A stretch of 64,000 bases of DNA from Pseudanabaena sp. FACHB-2040. Its GTDB lineage: Bacteria; Cyanobacteriota; Cyanobacteriia; Phormidesmidales; Phormidesmidaceae. The position numbers and the translations under genes were made by a program. This document shows, in pieces, positions 45,554 to 53,686 of the stretch (position 1 is its first letter; every line of letters begins with the position of its first letter). The stretch is taken from NCBI RefSeq assembly GCF_014696715.1, contig NZ_JACJQO010000005.1:806001-870000 (forward strand). The letters run 5' to 3'. The notes beneath the pieces were generated by a model that was given only the letters and a program-made list of their open reading frames with translations, had not been told where the DNA came from and made no database searches.

Positions 45554-46483
45554 ATGAATCTTGGTTCTGACAGTCTTGCTCCAAAACATACGGTTGCAGG
45601 CAAAGACCTGTGGCAATGGTGGCAGGCTGCCAGGCAGCAGGCTCAGAGTACAGCCATTGACTCGGCTGAGGTGGATTGGCTGCTGAGGGCAGTCAGCAAT
45701 GTAGACAGCCTTGCGCTGAGACTAGGGACATTTAAGCAGCATCCTGTGACTCTAGTTGGGGTCTCTCTAGAGGGCCTGACTGAGTTATGGCAGCAGCGAG
45801 TTGAGCAGCGGGTGCCGGTGCAGTACCTAGTCGGCTGGACAAGCTGGCGCGACCTAACGCTAAAGGTATCTCCGGCGGTGCTGATTCCTCGGCCTGAGAC
45901 AGAGCTGATTATTGATCTGGCGCTTGACGCAATTCACCTGAGCCCCCAAGCAGAGCAGCTGCAGCAGGGCATTTGGGTAGACATGGGAACGGGGAGTGGT
46001 GCGATCGCATTAGCCCTAGCCAAAGCTCTACCAAAGGCCCAAATTTATGCCGTTGATGTCAGTGCAGTTGCCCTAGCAACCGCCCGTGAAAACGCGCGCC
46101 TAAATGGGTTGGAGCCACGCATCACCTTCTGCGAAGGTGCCTGGTTTGCCCCCTTAGCTGAGCTCAAGGGCCAGGTGGCAGGGTTGGTTTCTAATCCCCC
46201 TTACATTCCAACCGCGACCGTCCAAGGGCTAGAGCCAGAGGTAGTGAACCATGAACCGACGCTGGCGCTAGATGGCGGGCCAGATGGCTTAGATGCCATG
46301 CGGGAGCTGATTAAGACAGCACCGGATTACCTATGCTCGGGCGGGTTTTGGCTAGCTGAGATGATGTCAGGACAGTCCCCTGCTGTCAGGGCGTTGCTGG
46401 AACAGCAGGGGACTTATAGAGCGATTCAGGTTCACTCAGATCTAGCTGGAATTGAGCGATTTAGCTCAGCGTTTCGCATTTAG
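45554..46483 (+). CDS. prmC: Peptide chain release factor N5-glutamine methyltransferase
   Basis: A 309-residue SAM-dependent methyltransferase that methylates the GGQ glutamine of release factors. Diagnostic motifs are 'PVLIPRPETELIIDLALDAI'-type sequence (AVLIPRPETELIIDLA), VDMGTGSGAIALALAKALPK, and the catalytic NPPYIP (VSNPPYIPTATVQGLEPEV). The C-terminus GGFWLAEMM is normal. An N-terminal extension (NLGSDSLAPKHTVAGKD) precedes the usual five-helix domain. ATG start at 45554, 86 bases after hom on the same strand. Confidence 0.94.
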   Translation: MNLGSDSLAPKHTVAGKDLWQWWQAARQQAQSTAIDSAEVDWLLRAVSNVDSLALRLGTFKQHPVTLVGVSLEGLTELWQQRVEQRVPVQYLVGWTSWRDLTLKVSPAVLIPRPETELIIDLALDAIHLSPQAEQLQQGIWVDMGTGSGAIALALAKALPKAQIYAVDVSAVALATARENARLNGLEPRITFCEGAWFAPLAELKGQVAGLVSNPPYIPTATVQGLEPEVVNHEPTLALDGGPDGLDAMRELIKTAPDYLCSGGFWLAEMMSGQSPAVRALLEQQGTYRAIQVHSDLAGIERFSSAFRI

Positions 46484-46643
46484 AGATTTGGCGAGGGTTC
46501 TTCACACAGGCATAGAGAGGCAGCCGGTAACGTCTCTACAAGGTGGCCTTGCGCTGTCATGCGGCTCTACCGTTCCGCCCGCTGTTTCACTGGCATTCGC
46601 CACCCATTTACCCATTCACTCATCCACCCCAACGCGCAGCTTA

Positions 46644-47309
46644 TTAAGCTGAAAGTCGCTGCAGAGAGACACAAGCGGCTTCAGAAACCTGGAAATGAGC
46701 GTCTTTTTCTAAATACCGCAACGCCGACTCACTCTTGGGCGAGGGCAGGTTACCAAGGGCTTCGGCTAGGCGCTGGCGTACTAGCCAATCGCTGGCCTGA
46801 GCAAACTCCAGAATGTTGTCTAGGGCTTCTAGATCTCCGATTTCGCCGATGGCTGCGATCGCAGCTTGCTGAATCACTACTTCATCGCTCTTGAGGGCCT
46901 GCACCAGCACATCATGGGCGCGAGGATCTTTGAGGTTACCCAGAGAAACTGCGGCACTGAAGCGCACCAGCCAGTCAGTATCTTCGTAGAAAACGTGGAC
47001 TAGGGTTTCAAAGGCTCTGGGATCTTCTAGGTAGCCCAGTGCGCCTGCGGCATCAGCCCGGATGCCGTAATCAGGATCGGATATGAGCAGCTTAATAAGA
47101 ATGTCGAAGGACTCGGCATCAGGCTTGAGCCCCATTGCAAAGACAGCCATAGAGCGAATCTGCAGGTTTTTATCGTGAATCGCCTGCCGGATTAAGGGGG
47201 CTGCCTGCTCTGCCGGGACATTTTTTAAGGAAGCTAGAGCCAGCATCCGGTCTCTTGAGTTTTCACTATGAAGCTGGACGGCAATGGATTCCAGATTGAC
47301 TTGGCTCAT
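46644..47309 (-). CDS. HEAT-repeat protein, NblB/CpcE-F-like
   Basis: A 221-residue protein made of about six HEAT/PBS-lyase repeats: APLIRQAIHDKNLQIRSMAV, DYGIRADAAGALGYLEDPRA, DWLVRFSAAVSLGNLKDPRA, VVIQQAAIAAIGEIGDLEAL and DWLVRQRLAEALGNLP. The length and repeat style match NblB, which helps phycobilisome disassembly under nutrient starvation, and the CpcE/F bilin lyases. NblB is the closer guess because of the lone gene and the length, but similar HEAT proteins have other roles, so no symbol is assigned. ATG at 47309. Confidence 0.8.
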   Translation of the reverse strand: MSQVNLESIAVQLHSENSRDRMLALASLKNVPAEQAAPLIRQAIHDKNLQIRSMAVFAMGLKPDAESFDILIKLLISDPDYGIRADAAGALGYLEDPRAFETLVHVFYEDTDWLVRFSAAVSLGNLKDPRAHDVLVQALKSDEVVIQQAAIAAIGEIGDLEALDNILEFAQASDWLVRQRLAEALGNLPSPKSESALRYLEKDAHFQVSEAACVSLQRLSA

Positions 47310-47443
47310 AGGATTCCTGAGAAATAGTTACAAAGGTTTACAACCTGTCCTCATTATAGGGAGGTTTTGAGAGGGGCCAAATACGGCTTCCCCCCTACAG
47401 GTCACCGGGAAATCCCTCACTCCCAATCGCTATCTCTAAGACG

Positions 47444-48076
47444 CTAACCCCCTGCCTTGAGACGAAGCTGGCCGATGTGTTCTTCGCCCCGCCGAGCCTC
47501 CACAGAATTTGTGACAGGCTCAAGACTCATGACCGTAAACCGGGGTTCAAAGAGCTGCCGGATTTGCTCGGGAGTTGAGCCAAAGGGCGGCCCGCCAGGA
47601 CGGCTGTGGGTGAAGAAGATGGCCAGCAGTTCTCCACCGGGCTTGAGCAGTTCTGTGACCAGATCGATGTAAGCCGTTCGCAGAGACGGATCAATGGCGC
47701 AAAAGCAGGTGTGCTCAATGACGTAATCGAACTGGCCGGCAAACTCTGGCACCAGATCAAAAATGTCTCGCTGGAGAAACTGGATAACTAGGTCTCGTTC
47801 AGCCGCCGCTTGGGAAGCTTCTGAGATCGCAGAGGGGGCAAAATCAACCGCTGTCACCTCAAAACCCTGCTCGGCAAACAGCATCGCCTCATAGCCTCGA
47901 CCACTACCGAGGACAATGGCTTTGCCCGGTGGCGGTGCTTTTGCAGACTGAAACCAGCTGACAAAAGGCGGGGCGGGCTGGCCCAAATCCCAACGGGTGC
48001 GGCCCTCTTGGTAATGCTGCTCCCAAAAGTTGACGTTAAGCGGCGGCTGAGCGCCGGTTTGGGCGGGAGTCTCCAT
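47444..48076 (-). CDS. Thiopurine methyltransferase-family SAM-dependent methyltransferase
   Basis: A 210-residue methyltransferase. The SAM motif is AIVLGSGRGYEAMLFAEQGF, followed by VTAVDFAPSAI and 'QFDYVIEHTCFCAIDPSLRT'. The N-terminal FWEQHYQEGRTRWDLGQPAP and the EHTCFCAI block are typical of the TPMT-like family (TMT-1/tellurite- or thiol-methyltransferases). The substrate is unknown; small thiol or halide methylation is possible. ATG at 48076, divergent from the LD-carboxypeptidase with only 43 bases between, so the promoters must overlap. Confidence 0.88.
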   Translation of the reverse strand: METPAQTGAQPPLNVNFWEQHYQEGRTRWDLGQPAPPFVSWFQSAKAPPPGKAIVLGSGRGYEAMLFAEQGFEVTAVDFAPSAISEASQAAAERDLVIQFLQRDIFDLVPEFAGQFDYVIEHTCFCAIDPSLRTAYIDLVTELLKPGGELLAIFFTHSRPGGPPFGSTPEQIRQLFEPRFTVMSLEPVTNSVEARRGEEHIGQLRLKAGG

Positions 48077-48119
48077 AGTATGCTCGGAAAGTTCGGGCTT
48101 GCTTTATTGTGCTGAGCTT

Positions 48120-49163
48120 ATGCGTCGTCGTCAATTTTTGGGTTCGGGTGCGATCGCAGGAATTACCGTTGGCCTCACCCATTCGCCGCCCCAGGCCAGA
48201 GCCAACCCAACCTTGCTTAAACCTGCTCCCCTCAGACCGGGCGACACTCTCGGCATCATCAGTCCAGCGGGTGCAACCTTTCAGCAGGAGGAACTCGACA
48301 TTGTTGTAGATGCGGTCAGAGGGTTAGGTCTAGTGCCTCGGGTTGCGCCCCATGCGATGAGTCGCTATGGCTACTTAGCAGGTACCGATGAGGAACGGGC
48401 CGCCGATCTCAATGCCTTTTTTGCTGACCCAACCATCACGGCCCTGATGCCCATTCGAGGCGACTGGGGCAGTGCCCGTATCCTACCCTACTTGAACTAC
48501 GACCTGATCCGGCAAAACCCCAAGGTTCTAGTCGGCTTTAGCGATATCACGGCGCTGCTTCTGGGCATTCACGCTCAAACGGGGCTGGTGACGTTTCACG
48601 GTCCCCACGGGTTGACCGCCTGGCGGCCAGACCAGACTCAGCCCTTCCGCCAACTCCTGTTTGAGGGAGCAGCCCAGCGCTTTGAGAATCCTCGGTTGGG
48701 AGAAGACGCAGATCGGCTGATGCAGACTAGAGGCCGGATTCAAACCATTACCCCAGGCCAGGCAACGGGGAAGCTGTTGGGCGGCAATCTGTCGGTGGTT
48801 TCTGGGATTGTCGGCTCTCCCTACATGCCGGAGACAGCCGGGGCCATTCTCTTTTTAGAAGATCTGGGTGAATCGCTCTACCGAGTTGATCGAATGCTGA
48901 CCCAGCTCAAGCTGGCAGGCGTTTTCGACGGCTTAGCAGGTTTTATTTTTGGCCAGTGTGCCCGCTGCGGCCCCGGTCAGGACTACGGCTCGCTCACTCT
49001 AGAGGAGATTTTGCAAGACCACGTTCAGCCGCTGAGCATTCCCGCCTGGTCAGGAGCCTGGATTGGCCATGTCGAGCCAATGTGGACTTTGCCGTTGGGC
49101 AGCCCAGTTAGAGTAGATGCTACAGCGGGGACGATTCAAATGATGGAACCGGCAGTGGGTTAA
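48120..49163 (+). CDS. LD-carboxypeptidase (peptidase S66) with Tat-like signal
   Basis: A 347-residue serine peptidase of family S66, which removes D-Ala from tetrapeptide stems of peptidoglycan for recycling. Start ATG 48120 gives a twin-arginine signal, MRRRQFLGSGAIAGITVGLT, with a likely cleavage at ARAN. The catalytic region is 'MPIRGDWGSARILPYLNYDL', with the expected nucleophile Ser before ARIL, then 'PKVLVGFSDITALLLGIHAQ' and FHGPHG; the C-terminal part has ILFLEDLGESLYRVDRML and GHVEPMWTLPLG, bearing the His and Glu. It is exported by sequence, whereas LdcA of E. coli is cytosolic. Confidence 0.9.
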   Translation: MRRRQFLGSGAIAGITVGLTHSPPQARANPTLLKPAPLRPGDTLGIISPAGATFQQEELDIVVDAVRGLGLVPRVAPHAMSRYGYLAGTDEERAADLNAFFADPTITALMPIRGDWGSARILPYLNYDLIRQNPKVLVGFSDITALLLGIHAQTGLVTFHGPHGLTAWRPDQTQPFRQLLFEGAAQRFENPRLGEDADRLMQTRGRIQTITPGQATGKLLGGNLSVVSGIVGSPYMPETAGAILFLEDLGESLYRVDRMLTQLKLAGVFDGLAGFIFGQCARCGPGQDYGSLTLEEILQDHVQPLSIPAWSGAWIGHVEPMWTLPLGSPVRVDATAGTIQMMEPAVG

Positions 49164-49166
49164 GAG

Positions 49167-50870
49167 TTATCCCAATGATGACTCCTTGCCAAATTCCCAG
49201 GGATTCAGCTCACTCAAGATTCTGAAGCGGACATGGTTGATCGCCAGGTTGCCCAATCTCACTTCCGGGTTGTCTTGGGGCATCGTCAGCTTTTCAAAAG
49301 ACACGTCTTTGCCCATTTCCACGTGCCACCAGGGCAACCCCATGAAAAAGCGGGTGGGATAAGGGCCGCCATCATCAATATCATCAGGGTTTGACTCCAT
49401 CGGCACCCAGCCGTAGCCGGGAATATAGAACTCGATCCAAACATGGTTGAAGTCGGGTTCCAGAAAAATATTGAGCTGATCGGCCTGGGGTGGGCATTTA
49501 TAGCGGCCTACAGTGCGGCAGGCGATACCATTGAGCCTCAGCAAAGCCAGCAGCAGCCCTACATACTCACCGCAGGAGCCTTGACCCCGTTCTAGCACCA
49601 CGTCGGGGGTGTCAATCGCCGGAGTGACTGCGTAGGTTAGCTGGTCGTAGACATAGTCACGGATGCTTAGGACTTTACGCAGCAGGTTAGTTTCACTGCG
49701 CACAGCTGATTCAGCCGCTGCCTGAATCAGCGGCTGATCCATTGACAGGTCATCGTCGTCAACCAGGTACTTTTCGTGGAAGGATGCGGGCAGGGGTGGG
49801 CATTGCTCGACGTGGCGGGGCGTCAGCAGGTATTTGATGCCATAAACCTCAATTAGAGCCTTCCAGCCAAACAGGTGACGTTCGTTGGGCTGGAGGGTGT
49901 CGAAGCTAAAACGGGCCACTCGCTGGCCGTTGATCGAGACTTCTTCAAAGGGAATGCCGACGGGTTCGACTGAGCGAACGGTTTGTCGATCGGTATTGGT
50001 CGGTAGGGCCATGTGCCACTTTAGGCCAGAGAGTTGAACCGCTTCTAGCGCATCGATTTCTTCGACGTAGGCCATCTCCAGCAGGTAGCCGTTAGACAGA
50101 CAGAAGTTTTCTTGGGCGCGGCGGTGGAACTTGAGCGGGTGGATGAAGGTGCGATCGCGAAAAGTCAGCTCGAAGGTTACTTCGGCATTGGGATTGTCTC
50201 GCACGTAGGGTTCTTCGTTGGCGTAGGCTACCCAGACAGTGCCCTGCTCTGGCGTAGTTCCCGGCAAAACAGCGATACCCGTAGGCGTGGGGAAGGGCGT
50301 TAGCACCTTCATCAGCAGATCGCCAGTGGCCCGATCTAGGCAGTAAACACTCTGCTCGGTCTGGTCGCAGACCCACAGGTACTCGCCCCACACGGCTACA
50401 TCCTCGGTGCCGATGCCCGGGGCAGAAAACTGGGTGATGCGCTTGCCAGAAGTGCCGTCGTGGATAAAGATTTGGCTGGCTTTGCGGCAGGTAATGTAGA
50501 GCGTGTTTTCCCAAACGGCAACGCCATCAAGGGTGTAGGGCAACGTCACCACCGGCTGGGGCGTAAGGTCATCTAGACGGCAGCGGAATACGCTGTTGTC
50601 TCGGGTAAACCAAAGGGTATCTTCCCAGACTGCTACGCCTGTAGCGCTCTCGAAGGTATCTACCTGCTGCGAGTTCAAGATGGTGGCATTGTCGGTTTTA
50701 GGATCGATTCTGAGCAGGTAGCCCCGGTAAGGATCGACGGCCAATAGCGAAGAACCCTCAATCGCCAGACCGTGCAGGGCCTTTGCTCCAATGGGCTGGA
50801 TCAGGCGCTGGGGCAGGGTCTCAGTTGAATGGGAGGTCGAAGCGGGAGCAGGCGAGGAAGTTTCTAGCAT
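49167..50870 (-). CDS. Beta-propeller plus transglutaminase-like domain protein
   Basis: A 567-residue protein. Residues ~30-250 contain repeating blades of NHL/SMP-30-like propeller type (LHGLAIEGSSLLAVDPYRGY, GVAVWEDTLWFTRDNSVFRC, DVAVWGEYLWVCDQTEQSVY). Residues ~380-515 hold a transglutaminase-like/papain-fold domain: GQGSCGEYVGLLLALLRLNG (Cys), FNHVWIEFYIPGYGWVPMES (His and nearby Asp region). The Cys-His-Asp triad seems complete, so protease or cross-linking activity is possible. No signal peptide. It ends 3 bases from the LD-carboxypeptidase stop, convergent. ATG at 50870. Confidence 0.87.
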   Translation of the reverse strand: MLETSSPAPASTSHSTETLPQRLIQPIGAKALHGLAIEGSSLLAVDPYRGYLLRIDPKTDNATILNSQQVDTFESATGVAVWEDTLWFTRDNSVFRCRLDDLTPQPVVTLPYTLDGVAVWENTLYITCRKASQIFIHDGTSGKRITQFSAPGIGTEDVAVWGEYLWVCDQTEQSVYCLDRATGDLLMKVLTPFPTPTGIAVLPGTTPEQGTVWVAYANEEPYVRDNPNAEVTFELTFRDRTFIHPLKFHRRAQENFCLSNGYLLEMAYVEEIDALEAVQLSGLKWHMALPTNTDRQTVRSVEPVGIPFEEVSINGQRVARFSFDTLQPNERHLFGWKALIEVYGIKYLLTPRHVEQCPPLPASFHEKYLVDDDDLSMDQPLIQAAAESAVRSETNLLRKVLSIRDYVYDQLTYAVTPAIDTPDVVLERGQGSCGEYVGLLLALLRLNGIACRTVGRYKCPPQADQLNIFLEPDFNHVWIEFYIPGYGWVPMESNPDDIDDGGPYPTRFFMGLPWWHVEMGKDVSFEKLTMPQDNPEVRLGNLAINHVRFRILSELNPWEFGKESSLG

Positions 50871-50977
50871 GGAATCAGGTGGCAGCGATAGAAGGGAACA
50901 TCAGCAGGTGGCATTAGGCCCAGCACCTTATCTTAGGCAGAGATGCTCTTCAACGCTGTATATCAATCAGCAGAGCG

Positions 50978-51721
50978 TTAGGCCCATTCTTCTTGTTCTA
51001 ACTGTTCTGCGGTGACAATGGCCTGGCGCAGGTCGGCCCAGTTAACCTCGTGGGACTGCCAGTCGCCAACGAGATGGCCTTGTTGGAGGTGGAGAATGCG
51101 ATCGCAAAACTGCTCCACCCACTCCAGCTGATGGTTTGCCATCAGCAGCACCCCCTGTTGCTGCCGAATTAACCCTATCAGCTCTCGCAGCATCCGCTCC
51201 CCCTGCCCCACATCCTGGGCTGAGGTAGGCTCATCTAGCAGCAGAGCCGTGGGTTGAATTAAAGCGGCCCTAGCAATGGCTACCCGCTGCCGCTGCCCCA
51301 AAGACAGCTCCAGCTCCCGCCGCTCTAGCCACTCAGCCGGCATCTGTAGCCGCTCCATCCAGATCTTTAGGCGAGACTCAATTTCGGCCAGAGGCAGACG
51401 ACGCAGCTGGAGGGGATACTGCAAAGCCTCCTGCACCGTCATATCCAGCAGCCGAGACTCCTGGTTAACCAGCGTTACCTGCTGCCGCAGCTGGATTACC
51501 GGCAGTTGCTCAATCGGCTGGCCCTGAAACTCTAGCCGTCCGGTGCTGCGTTCCTGCAGACGGTTGAGCAGCCGCAGCAGAGAAGATTTTCCTGCCCCCG
51601 ATGGGCCAACCAACCCTACAATTTCCCCCGGCTCCAGGTTAAAGGACAGGTCTGAAAGAATGCGGCTCTTGCCAATGCCAGCCTCAAAGCCGACCCCACG
51701 CAAACTAAAAATCGGTGCCAA
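50978..51721 (-). CDS. ABC transporter ATP-binding protein (FetA/YbbL-like)
   Basis: A 247-residue ATPase. Walker A is GLVGPSGAGKSSLLRLLNRL, the Q-loop is VTLVNQESRLLDMTVQEAL, the signature is LSLGQRQRVAIARAALIQ (LSLGQ), Walker B is ALLLDEPTSAQD, and the switch His is in LLMANHQLEW. The overall size resembles FetA/YbbL and phosphate-type import ATPases. No permease gene is adjacent. The gene is 5 bases downstream of the PH-like membrane protein gene, so the two are likely co-transcribed and may work together. Confidence 0.9.
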   Translation of the reverse strand: MAPIFSLRGVGFEAGIGKSRILSDLSFNLEPGEIVGLVGPSGAGKSSLLRLLNRLQERSTGRLEFQGQPIEQLPVIQLRQQVTLVNQESRLLDMTVQEALQYPLQLRRLPLAEIESRLKIWMERLQMPAEWLERRELELSLGQRQRVAIARAALIQPTALLLDEPTSAQDVGQGERMLRELIGLIRQQQGVLLMANHQLEWVEQFCDRILHLQQGHLVGDWQSHEVNWADLRQAIVTAEQLEQEEWA

Positions 51722-51726
51722 TCGCG

Positions 51727-52302
51727 CTACCCCAACTGCACAGCAGTCCAGATCGTCCAGCCATCAATCAGCAGCAAAAACAGGGTAAACAGCAGCAGAA
51801 TGCCATACATCCAGGGCTGGGCCAAGGGCCTCACATCCTGAGTATCGATCCCGGTGCGGCTTTGAACTATTCCTACTAGCCGAGCAAAGCCTGCCACTCG
51901 CATAGGCAGCAAATAAGCCTGCTGGTCGCTGCCAACAAAGTAATAGACCAGACCTCCCTGGCCAGTAGTGCGAGGTTTGAGCGCCTGAATCTGATTCCAA
52001 GAGAGCCGCCACTGTGTTCGCAGCAACCACCGCATCCACTGAGGGTAGGTGACCTCGATGCCCTCCTGATCTAGGATGACTTGCTGGCTAAGGGCTCCGT
52101 GTAGGGCCACTGCACCCAAGGCAATGCCGAGAGTAAGTAGCCAGGGAGGCACAGGCGCTTGGGTTGCCGCCGCGAGGAAAGGCAGAGGCAAGGTTAGCGC
52201 CCCGTAGAGGCTCACTAGAGTGATGCGGATCAGGGGAGAGATGTGGAAGATATCCAGAGACGAGTTCGGGGCTGAATTGGCTGCGCTGGGGGCAGAGCTC
52301 AT
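51727..52302 (-). CDS. PH-like (bPH) membrane protein
   Basis: A 191-residue protein starting at ATG 52302. It has two hydrophobic segments near the N-terminal side (LIRITLVSLYGALTLPLPFL, PPWLLTLGIALGAVALHGAL), then a soluble domain 'QQVILDQEGIEVTYPQWMRW' and 'SWNQIQALKPR' that follows the pattern of bacterial pleckstrin-homology-like proteins, and a C-terminal helix (WMYGILLLFTLFLLLIDGWT). The likely role is membrane-associated; its exact function is unknown. It overlaps nothing and precedes the ABC ATPase by 5 bases. Confidence 0.75.
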   Translation of the reverse strand: MSSAPSAANSAPNSSLDIFHISPLIRITLVSLYGALTLPLPFLAAATQAPVPPWLLTLGIALGAVALHGALSQQVILDQEGIEVTYPQWMRWLLRTQWRLSWNQIQALKPRTTGQGGLVYYFVGSDQQAYLLPMRVAGFARLVGIVQSRTGIDTQDVRPLAQPWMYGILLLFTLFLLLIDGWTIWTAVQLG

Positions 52303-52425
52303 GAAGGGTTCGCCTAGAGAGACTACAGAGGGCTGCGAGTTCAATCTATTACAAGTTGGTGGCTGATGCCACTTTGCTTTGATCGGCCCCAAGTTTGCAG
52401 GTTTACAGCAAATGCTTACTCATGA

Positions 52426-52636
52426 GCTGCTTTTGCTTGAGCAGTTGTCGTAATTGAGTAAGCATTTGCTGCTTTTGCTGAAGCAGTTGCCGTAATTGCT
52501 TAAGGCGTTGCTGCTTTTGCTTAAACGTTTGCCGTTAACAAGTAAGCGTTTGCTGCTTTTGCTTAAACGTTTGCTACTTTTGCTTATGTGCAAGCTGCTT
52601 TTGCTTGAACAGTTGCAGCAATGGTTTAAGCAGCGA
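52426..52636. repeat. 21/42-bp tandem minisatellite
   Basis: Repeat units start at 52426, 52468, 52510, 52552, 52573 and 52594, giving exact spacings of 42, 42, 42, 21 and 21 bases. The consensus 21-base unit is about GCTGCTTTTGCTTAAACGTTT. Because the unit is a multiple of 3, all frames stay open, giving a Leu-rich heptad series on + and a Lys-Ser heptad series (SKSSKRL) on -. I do not call either as a gene. It lies between the PH-like gene and the small gene at 52721. Confidence 0.8.
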
Positions 52637-52720
52637 AAAGCTTGTCTGCACCTGTTCAAGCAATGGCCATCTCTAAACGGCTGCGTGGCCAATACCGCAC
52701 CCTACACAATCTTGATGAAA

Positions 52721-53011
52721 CTATGCCGGGGGTCTGGGGGCAGGATAGCGCTGGAGATAGCGGAGTACGTCGCCAGGGTCGGGCTGCACAAACAGGCCGT
52801 TTTCGGGAATTTCAATCACGTGGCTCCACTCGAACTGTTCTGCATAGCCAAGGTGGTGAAGGCTAGCAATGGCGCTGCGGGTATCGGCATCAGTCCCGAT
52901 TAGGTACAGCCGCAGCCGTCTACGCCGAGGCTGCACCAGGGGAACTTGAGGCGCAGCAGGCCGGGTCGTCTCCGTGTAGGGAGACGACAGGAAGTATTGA
53001 ATTTGAAGCAT
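52721..53011 (-). CDS. Small hypothetical protein (paralogue of 32915-33166 product)
   Basis: A 96-residue protein of no known family. An N-terminal YFLSSPYTETTRPAAPQVPL and an Arg cluster (QPRRRRLRL) precede 'YLIGTDADTRSAIASLHHLG', YAEQFEWSHVIEIPENGLFV and QPDPGDVLRYLQRYPAPRPP. It resembles the 83-residue product of 32915-33166 over the core (RLRLYLIG/KIRVLLYG; SLHHLGY/QLHTLSY; WSHVI/WSDPI). Both genes have a hairpin ending 4 bases before their ATG. The domain looks like a small alpha/beta unit; function unknown. ATG at 53011. Confidence 0.75.
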   Translation of the reverse strand: MLQIQYFLSSPYTETTRPAAPQVPLVQPRRRRLRLYLIGTDADTRSAIASLHHLGYAEQFEWSHVIEIPENGLFVQPDPGDVLRYLQRYPAPRPPA

Positions 53012-53015
53012 TCCA

Positions 53016-53048
53016 GGGATTCCTTTGAATTTAACGGGTAGGAATCCC
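53016..53048 (-). promoter_or_regulatory. Hairpin overlapping the ribosome site of the 52721-53011 gene
   Basis: On the minus strand GGGATTCCT (53040-53048) pairs perfectly with AGGAATCCC (53016-53024), a 9-bp stem with a 15-base loop, ending 4 bases (TGGA) before the ATG. AGGAA in the 3' arm is the ribosome-site candidate. This matches the leader of the paralogue at 32872-32910 in layout and in the TTCCT/AGGAA core. Confidence 0.65.
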
Positions 53049-53274
53049 CGAAAAAATGGCAGCCCTTGACATTACTGAATTAACAGAGCGACCTAAAATA
53101 GGCAAAGCCCTGAGACAGGATGGATCTGTCAACGGGTTAGGCGCTGGTTGATGTTGGTAGCATTTGCCAGTGCCGCAGACCAAGTTTTCGGGGGAAGACA
53201 AGCTGCTCTCTCACAGCTATGAAAAAAGATACTAGCCGATCTGATCCTCGATTTCAAGTAAAAACTGATACACC

Positions 53275-53307
53275 AGAAAGCGGGTTTCTTAAAGAAACCC
53301 GCTTTCT
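53275..53307. repeat. Perfect 16-bp inverted repeat (orphan hairpin)
   Basis: AGAAAGCGGGTTTCTT (53275-53290) and its exact complement AAGAAACCCGCTTTCT (53292-53307) are separated by one base. The two flanking genes both start here, diverging outward, so this hairpin terminates neither. It lies in a 675-base gene-free region, 53012-53686, in which I see only this hairpin and the leader hairpin at 53016-53048. Confidence 0.6.
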
Positions 53308-53686
53308 TAAGTTAATGCTGTCAGGCAGAAACAAATGAGGAGCGCAGACTGGCAAATCAGCGTCTGTGTTACTGCACGTAAAAATAGTCTGAAGGTTTCT
53401 TAATCCCCCTCTTGTCGCGGAATACTATGCAGAAAGCTCCCACCTAATTGCTCTTAGAAGAGTATTAGGCTGACAAAACTCCACCTGATCATCTCAGTTG
53501 ACGTACTGAGTGGAAAATTTCTCTCTAAGTTGTTGTTCGACCGCTGATTTGGGTAGAGGCGCAGATAAAATTTCTTATAAGTGATTCTGACCTTTCTCCG
53601 ACTTTTTCCTGACCCTCTTAGGCTGACAAAGGCAAGGTATGGCGGTTAGAGTAGGCGCAATAAAATGAATCCTCGAGATAGAAACT

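Noticed and set aside
52426-52636. CRISPR array
   Set aside because: The units are contiguous with no unique spacers and are only 21 or 42 bases; no cas genes are in the window.
52496-52903. 135-residue Leu-rich frame through the 21-bp repeat
   Set aside because: The open frame is caused by repeat length being a multiple of three, and it runs antisense into the conserved 52721-53011 gene.
53219-53338. Possible 39-residue small protein (MKKDTSRSDPRFQVK...)
   Set aside because: Most of it overlaps a perfect 16-bp inverted repeat, it lacks a clear ribosome site, and no similarity is recognised.
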